Assembly: GCA_963717375.1 (NCBI GenBank)
Contig: OY970329.1
Coordinates: forward strand, 1,612,001-1,676,000
DNA: 64,000 bases
Origin: VRUE01 sp963717375
GTDB lineage: Bacteria > Actinomycetota > Thermoleophilia > Solirubrobacterales > 70-9
Direction of reading: 5' to 3'
Each line of letters begins with the position of its first letter. Positions within the stretch are counted from its first letter, which is position 1. A program made the translations under genes and the position numbers. This document shows, one piece after another, positions 16,239-24,496 of the stretch. Below the pieces are notes generated by a model, which was not told where the DNA came from, made no database searches, and saw only the letters and a program-made list of their open reading frames with translations.

Positions 16239-17039
16239 TTGGCAGAAGGCGAGCGCCGCATGGTTTTCGACACCAGTGGACGACGCAAGCACGTCGTCCG
16301 GGTCGTCTACGCGATCCTCGCGCTGCTGATGGGTGCCAGCCTCTTCCTCGTCGTCGGCCCGTTCAGCCTCGGCAGCCTGTTCGGGACCAGCGGCACCACT
16401 GCCGCCAACAAGGTCCTCGACGAACAGGCTGAACGGATCGAACGCAAACTGCAGAAACAGCCCAGCGACGAAGCCCTGCTGCTCTCACTGACGCGCACCC
16501 GGATCACGGCCGGCAACTCGCTGACTGAAGTCAACTCGGAAACCGGTGCAACCCAACTTACGCCCGAAGGGCGGCAGGAGCTGAGTAGGGGGGTCGAAGC
16601 CTGGGGGCAGTACCTGAAGCAGGCAGACGAACCGAGCCCTTCGGTGGCGCTGCTCGTCTCCCGCGCGTACTTCGGCCTGGCCGAAACGTCATCCAGCTTC
16701 GAAGAAGTTGAAGTCAACGTGAAGAAAGCCGCCGCCGCCCAGCGCATCGCCGCTGAAGCCCAGCCCACGGTCAACTCGCTGACGACGCTGGCGATCTACG
16801 AGTACTACGCGGGCGATTTCGCCGCTGGCGACAAGGCCACGAAGGAAGCCGAAGCCATGGTCTCTGGCAAAGCGGAAAAGAAAGAAATCAGCAAACAGAT
16901 GGCTGAATTCCGCGAACGTGGCGAAGGGCTGCAGAAACAGAAGAAGGAAGTCGCGAAGCAGGAAGGGACCCAGCGCAAGGAAGCGCTTGAAAACCCCCTC
17001 GGCGGCCTCGGCACCGGTTCCGGCTCCCTCGGCGAATAG
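16239..17039 (+). CDS. Membrane-anchored TPR-like/coiled-coil protein downstream of tatC
   Basis: The 266-aa protein has one N-terminal helix (about residues 22-50: YAILALLMGASLFLVVGP), then a long helical exterior domain with repeated Ala/Leu helices resembling tetratricopeptide units. It ends in a Lys/Glu-rich coiled coil and a Gly/Ser tail. Start is TTG 16239, or the ATG at 16260. Glutamate is coded almost only by GAA here, unlike the cytosolic genes nearby. Similar proteins often follow tatC in this lineage, but no function is known to me; scaffolding or periplasmic assembly is a guess. Confidence 0.7.
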   Translation: MAEGERRMVFDTSGRRKHVVRVVYAILALLMGASLFLVVGPFSLGSLFGTSGTTAANKVLDEQAERIERKLQKQPSDEALLLSLTRTRITAGNSLTEVNSETGATQLTPEGRQELSRGVEAWGQYLKQADEPSPSVALLVSRAYFGLAETSSSFEEVEVNVKKAAAAQRIAAEAQPTVNSLTTLAIYEYYAGDFAAGDKATKEAEAMVSGKAEKKEISKQMAEFRERGEGLQKQKKEVAKQEGTQRKEALENPLGGLGTGSGSLGE

Positions 17040-17068
17040 CCAGCGCCCTTCCTATACTTCTCAATCCC

Positions 17069-17142
17069 GGGCCGCTAGCTCAACTGGTTAGAGCAGGAGC
17101 CTCTTAAGCTCAAGGTTGAAGGTTCGAGTCCTTCGCGGCCCA
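17069..17142 (+). tRNA. tRNA-Lys (anticodon CTT)
   Basis: A complete cloverleaf: 7-bp acceptor GGGCCGC/GCGGCCC, D stem GCTC/GAGC, anticodon loop CTCTTAA with CTT at 17103-17105, and T arm GAAGG-TTCGAGT-CCTTC. The discriminator is A17142. CCA is not encoded. The top pair of the anticodon stem is a G-A mismatch. Confidence 0.95.
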
Positions 17143-17161
17143 TTTCTTCCGGTGAAGCAGG

Positions 17162-17920
17162 CTAGGGACGGACAGTGCACGCTTTTTCGACGCTGCCGTC
17201 GATGATCGTGCCGTCGGCGAAGGTGAAGCGCCCGCGGGTGCGGAAGATCCCATCGCCGCAGCGGGCGGCGGTGTAGCTGCGCTCGGAACCGCGGTAGCGG
17301 TAACGCTTGCCGACCTTGACGTCGAGATGGACGACCGAGCCGCGCCCGGCGGCGATCGGCGGCACGTCGACGGTGGCGCGGTAGCGGTAGAGGCCGCCGG
17401 CGCGCTTTTCGATCGGGACCGTCAGCACGAAGGTCTGGGTGGCCGGCACTGTGGTGCGGGCGTGGAAGATGACCGTCGGGTGGCCTTCCTGGCGGGGGCC
17501 GTTGAAGAGCGTCACCGGTGAGCTAGCGAGAAGCGGCGACCCTTCTTCGAGGGTGATCAGGGCGCTCACGTGTCCCGTGCCAACGATCGCCCCGGGGCAA
17601 CGGTTGCGCGCCTCCGCGGGGGTCGCTTCCTCCAGCAGCGAGGGCTGGCAGACAGGCAGCCCGCCGGTGGTCAGCCTGCCGTCGCGGTCAAAGTCGAGCA
17701 CCACCTGCTGCAGCGCCGGCGGCACGCTTCCGTCGACGGCCTTGAGGTCAGCGTGACCGCTGAAGTCGATCGGCACGAAGGTCTGTCGTGGCAGCTCTCG
17801 TGGGGTGAAGCCGCCGTCAGCGGTCAGCACCAGGTTGCCGACCCTGACCAGCGCGGCGTTTGCCCCTGCTGCAAGCAGCACGCAGGCAAAGACCAACCCG
17901 ATTCCCAGAAGCCGCTTCAA
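17162..17920 (-). CDS. Secreted protein of the GNLVL/VGTG family (paralogue of the gene at 35735)
   Basis: A TTG at 17920 directly behind GGAGGA starts a signal peptide (LKRLLGIGLVFACVLLAAGANA), which is why it is chosen over the longer frame to 17968. The mature part has VRVGNLVLTADGGFTPRELP, VPPALQQVVLDFDRDG, and CQPSL...CPGAIVGTGHV. It ends with a Cys-containing beta-rich region (ARCGDGIFRTRGRFTFADG...KACTVRP). The same order of motifs occurs in the protein at 35735. Four cysteines probably make disulfides outside the cell. Function unknown. Confidence 0.8.
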   Translation of the reverse strand: MKRLLGIGLVFACVLLAAGANAALVRVGNLVLTADGGFTPRELPRQTFVPIDFSGHADLKAVDGSVPPALQQVVLDFDRDGRLTTGGLPVCQPSLLEEATPAEARNRCPGAIVGTGHVSALITLEEGSPLLASSPVTLFNGPRQEGHPTVIFHARTTVPATQTFVLTVPIEKRAGGLYRYRATVDVPPIAAGRGSVVHLDVKVGKRYRYRGSERSYTAARCGDGIFRTRGRFTFADGTIIDGSVEKACTVRP

Positions 17921-18071
17921 ATCTCCTCCAGCAAGGAGGCTAGCGCTCCGATCAAGTGGCCGACCCAAATCGCTCCTTAACAGAGTCTTCTGTTTCTTTT
18001 TCCCCGCTGGGCCGCTCGGACCGCCAAACTACTATGCGTGCCTGTGAGGAGGAGGAGCAGGGGGCCAGGGG

Positions 18072-18116
18072 ATGACGCGCGCGCCGAGCGTGAGGGGAAA
18101 CGCCGCCCCCCCTTGA
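18072..18116 (+). CDS. Possible 14-residue leader peptide overlapping the MMPL start
   Basis: ATG at 18072, behind purine-rich AGGGG, opens a 14-codon frame whose TGA (18114-18116) overlaps the ATG of the MMPL gene (18116) as TGATG. The geometry is that of a translationally coupled leader. The peptide has no recognisable attenuation codons, so it may be chance. Confidence 0.3.
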   Translation: MTRAPSVRGNAAPP

Positions 18117-21100
18117 TGCTGCGTCACCCTCGCCGTTCGCTGGCGGTGGCGTCGCTGTTCATCGCCGTCCTCGTCATCTTCGGCTTCAGCCTCGAGGAAA
18201 GGCTCACCCCCAGCTCCCTCGACATCAGCGGCACCCCGGTCCACGACGCCAACGGCCTGCTGCGCCAGCACTTCGGCAATGCTCTTCCGTTCGCCGTCCT
18301 CCTGCAGGGCAAGCCGGCGGCAATTGACCGCCAGGGCCCGGCGCTGGTTCGCAACTTCCGTCGCGACCCGAAAGCGACCACGCTCTCGCCCTGGGACGTC
18401 GGCACGGTCGGGCAGTTGCGGCCAAGTCCCAACCGGGCTCTGATCATCGTCGACTTCCACGACAGCCTCGACAACGCTGTCAACAACCGGGTGCCGCTTG
18501 TGAATCAGGCACTTGAAGAATCGATCCACGAGCCGGTTCGCGCCACTCAGACGGGCTTCGCCACGCTCCTGCGCTCGGTCCAAGACGAGTCGATCAGCGG
18601 CGGCGAGCGGGCCGAGCTGATCGCCCTGCCGGTCCTCCTCCTGGTCCTCCTGCTTGTTTTCCGCTCCCCGATCGCGGCGGCGGTCCCGCTGGGCTTCGGC
18701 GCCATCGCCGTCTTCGCCTCGCGCGGCATGCTCGCGATCCTCACCCACTGGTTCGACGTCAGCGCCTTGGCGCTCACCGTTTGCTCGATGATGGGGCTGG
18801 CGCTGGGGGTGGACTACGCCCTCTTGATGGTCTCGCGGTTCCGCGAGGAGATCGCCAACGGCGCCGACCCGCTCGACGCCGCGTGGACGACCCGCCGTAC
18901 CGCGGGCCGCACCACCGTCTTCGCCGGCAGCACGCTGGTGCTCTCGATGGCCGTTGCCTTCCTCATCGTGCCGGGGGTCCTGCTCGCCTCGCTGGCCGGC
19001 ACGCTGGCGATGGTCGTCATCCTGACCGTGGCGGTGGCGACGCTGCTCGGCCCGCCGATCCTTGTCCTGGTTGGTCCCAACATTGACCGCTGGCGGATCG
19101 GTCGCAAGCCGAACGGCGAGCGCTCGCGACTGATGGTCATCGTTTCCGCCGCCCTCCGCCGCCCCGCCCCGGTCGCCGCTTTGATCGGTGGTGTGGTGCT
19201 GGTCCTGGCGGCGCCGGCGATCGCCCTCAAGACCGGTCCGTTCAGCGTTGCCCAGCTTCCCCACAACGATCCCGCCCGTCAAGACTCGGAACGGATCACG
19301 CGCGCCTTCGGCGGCGGCTACGCAGCGCCGTTCACGATTATCGCCGCGGCCAAAGAAGGCACGATCACCGAACCGCAGCGCCTCGCCGCGCTGAGTCGTT
19401 GGCAACGGCGCATCGCCGCCACGCCCGGCGTGCAGAACGTGGTCGGGCCCGAACAGGTCTCGCGCGCGGCCGAACCGCTGCGCAAGACCTTCGCCGGGGT
19501 GCTCTCGTCCAATGAAAAAGTCGGGCCGCTGGCCGGCGTTGCCCGCCTCGGTCGCAACCTGGGCCGCGTCGCCACCGCCGTCGCCAGCGTGCGATCGGGG
19601 CTTTCGCAGGCAACCGCCGGGGCGGGGCTGCTCACCGAAGGGTCCGGCAAGGCCGAAGAGGGAGCGATCGCGATCGCCGCCGGCCTCGGCAAGGCCGCCG
19701 CCGGCTCCCAGCAAGCCGTGACCGGTCTCGACAAGTTCGCGAAAGGGACTCGCAGGCTGTCGGACGCGGAGTCCCGCGCTGCCCTCGGCGGCCTGCGACT
19801 GAAGCTCGGCCTTCCCGACGTTTCCGCCGGCCTCCGCAACAACGGCCTGCGGCTATCGCACAAACTCCAGAAGAGCCTCTTCAGCGACGCCAATGGCAAG
19901 GCGCCCCAGTTGCAAGCGGCGGCGAAAGTTGCCGACGAACAGCTCGCGGTGGCCCTGCAGCAGCTCGGCGGCATGACCTCGGGCAAGTCGGATCCCAACT
20001 ACGGCCCTGCGCTGGAAGCCGTTCGCAAGGCGACGGCGGCGGTCAGCGGGACCGATCCGGCGACGGGCCAGCCGTACGCCCCCGAATATGCCGGCTTGCC
20101 GACTGAACTAACCGCCCTGCAGGCCCGCCTCCTCAACGACGCTGAAGAAGCGCAGGAAGTATCGCGTTGGATCTCCTCGGAAGCCAACCACATCGACGCG
20201 CTGGCGAACGGAGCAAAACAACTCTCGGAAGGCCTCTACAAAATCTCCGCCGGCGGCAAGGAAGTCGCCCGGCAGGCCGAGCGGATCGACCGCGAAACAA
20301 AGAGGCTCGCGGGGGGGCTGGAAAGGCTCGGCGGCGGTGCGAGCGAACTGGCTGGAGGACTGACCCAGCTGACCGGCGGCACGGCAGAACTCCAGCGCAG
20401 CCTGGCCGCGGGGTACAGTCAGTCCTACCCACTGCAGACCGGCACCCGCCGCATCGCGGTGCGGGTGCTTTCGCAGAGCGACAGCCTCAACCGGCGCGCG
20501 GCCAGGCTGCGCCATACCTCCCCGGGGATCTTCAATTCCGGCTACTTCGTCCTCTCCGCGCTCGACGGCACCCGCGGCCGCACCCATGAACGCGCCTCCG
20601 AAGCGGTTGATCTCAACGGGGGCGGCCAGGCCGCGACGATCACGGTCTTCTCGCGCTACGGCTTCAACTCGCCCGGTTCGATCTCGCTCAACAAGACGCT
20701 TGAACAGGACGCCGACGCGCTCGGCAAGGAAGCAAACGTGATGACCGGGGTCGCGGGCGGGCCGCCGACTCTCAACACCTACAGCCGCGTGACCAAAGAT
20801 CAGATCCCCTACATAGTCGCCGCGATCACCCTCGCTACCTTCCTCGTCTTGATCCTCGTCCTGCGGGCGCTGCCGCTGGCGGCGATCGCGGTCGGGCTCA
20901 ACCTGGTCACGGTCGGCGTCGCCTTCGGCATCCTCACCCTGCTCACCAACGTGCCCGACGGCTGGCCCCTGGGTGGCCGCACCTACATCGACGCGGTGGG
21001 CGCGGTGATGATCTTCGGCATCGTCTTCGGGCTCTCGATCGACTACGCGGTGTTCCTGCTCGTGCGGATGCGCGAGCACTACGACCGCGAGGGCGACAAC

Positions 21101-21364
21101 GCCGCCGCGATCGAATTCGGGCTCGAGAAGACGGCGCGGGTGATCACCGGCGCCGCCGTGATCATGCTGGCAGTCTTCATCGCCTTCGCCGGGGCGCCGA
21201 TCGCGACGGTCAGCCAGCTCGGTGTGGGGTTGACGGTCGCGGTGATCCTCGACGCGACCGTGGTTCGCATCGTCCTTCTGCCGGCGCTGATGCTGCTGAT
21301 CGGCGATCGAGTCTGGTGGCTGCCGCGGTGGTTGGAGCGGAGCCTGCCGCGACTTAACGTCTGA
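18116..21364 (+). CDS. MMPL/RND-family membrane transporter with large hydrophilic insert
   Basis: Started at ATG 18116 (MLRHPRRSLAVASLF), giving 1082 aa; an in-frame GTG at 18038 lacks a Shine-Dalgarno. There are two blocks of six helices with the RND motifs GLALGVDYALLMVSRFREE and, near the end, FGLSIDYAVFLLVRMREHY. Between them lies a long exterior region (about residues 420-830) rich in spaced glycine and leucine heptads (LAGGLERLGGGASELAGGL), similar to YhgE/Pip repeats. MMPL proteins export lipids or lipid conjugates by proton motive force. The six MCE genes follow about 220 bases later, suggesting a shared lipid role. Confidence 0.9.
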   Translation: MLRHPRRSLAVASLFIAVLVIFGFSLEERLTPSSLDISGTPVHDANGLLRQHFGNALPFAVLLQGKPAAIDRQGPALVRNFRRDPKATTLSPWDVGTVGQLRPSPNRALIIVDFHDSLDNAVNNRVPLVNQALEESIHEPVRATQTGFATLLRSVQDESISGGERAELIALPVLLLVLLLVFRSPIAAAVPLGFGAIAVFASRGMLAILTHWFDVSALALTVCSMMGLALGVDYALLMVSRFREEIANGADPLDAAWTTRRTAGRTTVFAGSTLVLSMAVAFLIVPGVLLASLAGTLAMVVILTVAVATLLGPPILVLVGPNIDRWRIGRKPNGERSRLMVIVSAALRRPAPVAALIGGVVLVLAAPAIALKTGPFSVAQLPHNDPARQDSERITRAFGGGYAAPFTIIAAAKEGTITEPQRLAALSRWQRRIAATPGVQNVVGPEQVSRAAEPLRKTFAGVLSSNEKVGPLAGVARLGRNLGRVATAVASVRSGLSQATAGAGLLTEGSGKAEEGAIAIAAGLGKAAAGSQQAVTGLDKFAKGTRRLSDAESRAALGGLRLKLGLPDVSAGLRNNGLRLSHKLQKSLFSDANGKAPQLQAAAKVADEQLAVALQQLGGMTSGKSDPNYGPALEAVRKATAAVSGTDPATGQPYAPEYAGLPTELTALQARLLNDAEEAQEVSRWISSEANHIDALANGAKQLSEGLYKISAGGKEVARQAERIDRETKRLAGGLERLGGGASELAGGLTQLTGGTAELQRSLAAGYSQSYPLQTGTRRIAVRVLSQSDSLNRRAARLRHTSPGIFNSGYFVLSALDGTRGRTHERASEAVDLNGGGQAATITVFSRYGFNSPGSISLNKTLEQDADALGKEANVMTGVAGGPPTLNTYSRVTKDQIPYIVAAITLATFLVLILVLRALPLAAIAVGLNLVTVGVAFGILTLLTNVPDGWPLGGRTYIDAVGAVMIFGIVFGLSIDYAVFLLVRMREHYDREGDNAAAIEFGLEKTARVITGAAVIMLAVFIAFAGAPIATVSQLGVGLTVAVILDATVVRIVLLPALMLLIGDRVWWLPRWLERSLPRLNV

Positions 21365-21581
21365 CGGCGCCGCAATTTCACCGCCGCCCGCGGCTCCTGG
21401 GCGCATTTCTGCGTCAGTGTGGGTGTCAACCACCCCTCTGCACCACGCCGCAAGCCCAGAGTAAGCGCGTTGAATTCCAGTTAAGTCCCCGCTTGGCCCG
21501 TGCGTGGCAGCGGGTCGCTCGGATACGATTCGCCAGCCGTTCCGCCGGAATCGGAGGCCGGGGAACCGCAAGCGACGATCC

Positions 21582-22982
21582 GTGGCTGACAATCCCTCAG
21601 GCGAGGAAAACGTTTCGGCAAAAAGCCGGGGGGTCACCCCTGTGCGGGTCGCGGTCATCGGGGTGCTGGCGGTCGCGGTGATCGCACTGGCCGTCGTCAT
21701 CTTCAGCGGCGGCGACGAACACAAGTACAACCTCCTCTTCCAGAACGCCAGTCAGCTCGTGCCCGACAACCAGGTTCTGATCGGCGGCCAGCCCGTCGGC
21801 TCGGTTGAAAGCATCGAGCTGACCGACGACAACCTGGCAAAGGTCGTCGTCAGCGTCAGCCAGGAACTGCACGAGGGCACCACGGCGACGATCCGGGCGA
21901 CCTCGCTCTCCGGCGTCGCCAACCACTACGTCTCAATCAGCCCCGGGCCCAACAGCAACCCCCCGCTGCAGGGCGACGCGACGCTCGGCCTCTCCTCCAC
22001 CACCACCCCGGTCGACATCGACCAGCTCTTCAACACCTTCCCGGCGCCGGTGCGACGCGGCCTCGCCCAGTTCATCAAGGGCAACGCCGGGGTCTACGCG
22101 GGCCGCGGCCACGACGCGAACAGGACCTTCAAATACCTCGGCGTCGGCTTCAACCGCGCCGGAGCCTTCGTTCACGACCTCAACGCCGACGAAAAGCTCT
22201 TCGCCCGCTTCCTGGTCAGCTCGAGCAGGCTGGGCACGGCGGTCTCCGAACGCGGCGCCGAGCTCTCCAGTGCGATCTCCAACGCCAAGACCGCCTTCGG
22301 TGCGATCGCCAGCCAGAACACCGCCCTGGACCAGAGCCTGCAGCTGCTGCCGCCGACCTTCCGCCAGGCCAACACGACGTTCGTCAACCTGCGCGCGGCG
22401 CTCGATGACGTCGAACCGCTGATCGACACCTCGAAGACCGCGACGAAGGAACTCGCCCCCTTCCTCGCCGAATTCCGCCCCGTGCTCTCGAAAGCGACCC
22501 CGGTCTTCAAGAACCTGCGGCTCACCGTGCGCCGCAAGGGCTTCGCCAACGACACGGCGGAACTGCTGGCGACCCTGCCGGCCGTGCAGCAGCGTGCTTC
22601 CAGGGCCTTCCCCCACGCCGAAACCGCGATCGCGGGCTTCCAGCCCAACCTCAACTTCATCCGCGCCTACTCGCCCGACCTCTTCAACGGCTTTGCCAAG
22701 CTGGGCCAGGTCGCCGCGCCGTACGACGGCAACGGCCACTACGTCCGCGGCAGCCTCGCCAACCTCAACCTCTTCAAATACAAAGGCGGCTCGCTCGAAC
22801 CGATCGCGGCGAGCCAGCAGTACGAAGCTTTCGGCTCCTCCGCTGGGGCAAAGCGCCGCTGTCCCGGTGGGGCCGCCCCCTCTGCCCCCGATGGCTCCAA
22901 TCCCTTCGTCGAACCGCCCCACAGCGGTTCTGGCGTGACCACGTCCGACTGCAACCCGGCCGACTCGCCGCCCAGCCCATGA
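21582..22982 (+). CDS. MCE family protein 1 (MlaD domain)
   Basis: First of six consecutive MCE proteins. The GTG at 21582 (MADNPSGEENVS) is preferred; an earlier GTG at 21504 would add a basic extension. One N-terminal helix (VAVIGVLAVAVIALAVVIF) is followed by the MCE/MlaD domain (YNLLFQNASQLVPDNQVLIGGQPVGSVESI). A long helical region comes next (VDIDQLFNTFPAPVRRGLAQFI onwards) and the tail is Pro/Ser-rich with two cysteines. MCE proteins form hexameric channels that carry lipids across the periplasm. The stop overlaps the next start (ATGA). Confidence 0.88.
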   Translation: MADNPSGEENVSAKSRGVTPVRVAVIGVLAVAVIALAVVIFSGGDEHKYNLLFQNASQLVPDNQVLIGGQPVGSVESIELTDDNLAKVVVSVSQELHEGTTATIRATSLSGVANHYVSISPGPNSNPPLQGDATLGLSSTTTPVDIDQLFNTFPAPVRRGLAQFIKGNAGVYAGRGHDANRTFKYLGVGFNRAGAFVHDLNADEKLFARFLVSSSRLGTAVSERGAELSSAISNAKTAFGAIASQNTALDQSLQLLPPTFRQANTTFVNLRAALDDVEPLIDTSKTATKELAPFLAEFRPVLSKATPVFKNLRLTVRRKGFANDTAELLATLPAVQQRASRAFPHAETAIAGFQPNLNFIRAYSPDLFNGFAKLGQVAAPYDGNGHYVRGSLANLNLFKYKGGSLEPIAASQQYEAFGSSAGAKRRCPGGAAPSAPDGSNPFVEPPHSGSGVTTSDCNPADSPPSP

Positions 22983-24496
22983 GAAAAGCACTTGTCATAG
23001 GCGCACTGGTCGCGGTGGTGATCGTCGCGGTCGTCCTGATCGCCTCCGGCGGCAGCAGCAGCAGCGGCTACGTCGTGCGGGCGATCTTCGACAACGGCGG
23101 TTTCATGGTCAAGGGCGAGCAGGTCCGGGTCGCCGGCGCCAACGTCGGCGAAATCGAGTCGGTCGGCGTCACCCTGCCGGGCGAAACCGACGCCTACGAC
23201 AAAAGCGGCAAAGAAAAGTCCGTCTCCGGCAAGGCGGTGATCGTGATGAAGATCACCGACCCGGGCTTCCAGGACTTCCGCAGCGACGCCAGCTGCCTGA
23301 TCCGGCCGCAGTCGCTGATCGGCGAGAAGTTCGTCGACTGCCGCCCGACCGTTCCGCGCGCCCCTGGCTCACCGCCGGCTCCAGCGTTGAAACAGGTGCC
23401 GTCTGGTCAGCCCGGTGCCGGCCAGTACCTGCTGCCGCTCGGCAACAACAGCACCAGCGTCGACCCCGACCTGATCAACGACATCAACAAACTTCCCTAC
23501 GCCCAGCGCTTCCGCCTCATCTTCAACGAACTCGGCGCCGGTCTGGCGGGCCGCGGTGCCGACATCGAAGCTGCGGTCAAGCGGGCCAACCCGGCGCTGC
23601 GCGACATCGACCGGCTGCTCGGCATCCTCAACGGCCAGCGCGACCAGCTGACCAAGCTCGCCGCCGACTCCGAGCAGATCCTCGAGCCGCTTTCGCGCGA
23701 ACGCGCCCACGTCGCCGGCTTCTTCGTCAACTCCGGCGCGGCCGCTCAGGCCAGCTCCGAACGCGGAGCCGACCTGGAAGCCTCGCTGCGCAAGTTCCCC
23801 GCCTTCCTGCGTGAGTTCCGGACGACGATGCGCAGCCTGCAGGGCTTCTCCGACGCCGCCACGCCGACCTTCGCCGCGCTGGGCAAGGCGGCACCGTCGT
23901 TCACCGAAGCGACCCGCCTGCTGACTCCCTTCTCCGCCGCCTCGACGGTCTCACTGAAGTCACTCGGGGTCAACGCCGAACTGTCCGGGCCGACCTTCCG
24001 CCGGGTCGATCCGCTCGTGATCAAGGCCCGCGACCTGGCCCAATCAGGCGCCGAACCGACCACGCAGCTGGCCGAATTCTTTGAAAGCACGAAGGAAACA
24101 AAGGGGTTCGACGGCCTTGTCGACCTGATCTACAACTTCACCGCCGCCTCCAACGGCTTCGACAAATACGGCCACTTCACCCGCCTGCTGACGACGCTGA
24201 CCAACTGTCCCGAATATGAGCTCGAAGCCAGTGGTTGTTCGTCCAAGTTCACGGGTGAAAATGCCGGCACATCGTCGATTAGCTCGGCCAACCTGAGCTC
24301 CTTCTTCGAAGAAGAAATCGCCAAGCGAGCCGGCGGCACTGCGGCACGTCCGGGCGCGCCGGCGGCGACCGTCGCTCCCGCGGCTCCGACCACACCGGAA
24401 ACCCCGGAACTAGGCGAAGGCCGCAGCCTCGGTGGCGCAAAGCCACTGCCGGCGGCGCGTCAGCGCGCCCTCCTCGACTACCTCCTGGGTCCATGA
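22979..24496 (+). CDS. MCE family protein 2 (MlaD domain)
   Basis: The 505-aa protein has a short N-terminal anchor (LVIGALVAVVIVAVVLIASGG) and an MCE domain with YVVRAIFDNGGFMVKGEQVRVAGANVGEIESV. It carries an insertion of about 40 residues relative to its neighbours (DKSGKEKSVSGKAV and the Pro-rich PGSPPAPALKQ region). A helical barrel segment follows (LINDINKLPYAQRFRLIFNELGAGLAGRG). The C-terminus has a CPEYELEASGCSSKF cysteine pair and an Ala/Pro-rich linker. It overlaps both flanking mce genes by 4 bases. Confidence 0.88.
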   Translation: MRKALVIGALVAVVIVAVVLIASGGSSSSGYVVRAIFDNGGFMVKGEQVRVAGANVGEIESVGVTLPGETDAYDKSGKEKSVSGKAVIVMKITDPGFQDFRSDASCLIRPQSLIGEKFVDCRPTVPRAPGSPPAPALKQVPSGQPGAGQYLLPLGNNSTSVDPDLINDINKLPYAQRFRLIFNELGAGLAGRGADIEAAVKRANPALRDIDRLLGILNGQRDQLTKLAADSEQILEPLSRERAHVAGFFVNSGAAAQASSERGADLEASLRKFPAFLREFRTTMRSLQGFSDAATPTFAALGKAAPSFTEATRLLTPFSAASTVSLKSLGVNAELSGPTFRRVDPLVIKARDLAQSGAEPTTQLAEFFESTKETKGFDGLVDLIYNFTAASNGFDKYGHFTRLLTTLTNCPEYELEASGCSSKFTGENAGTSSISSANLSSFFEEEIAKRAGGTAARPGAPAATVAPAAPTTPETPELGEGRSLGGAKPLPAARQRALLDYLLGP

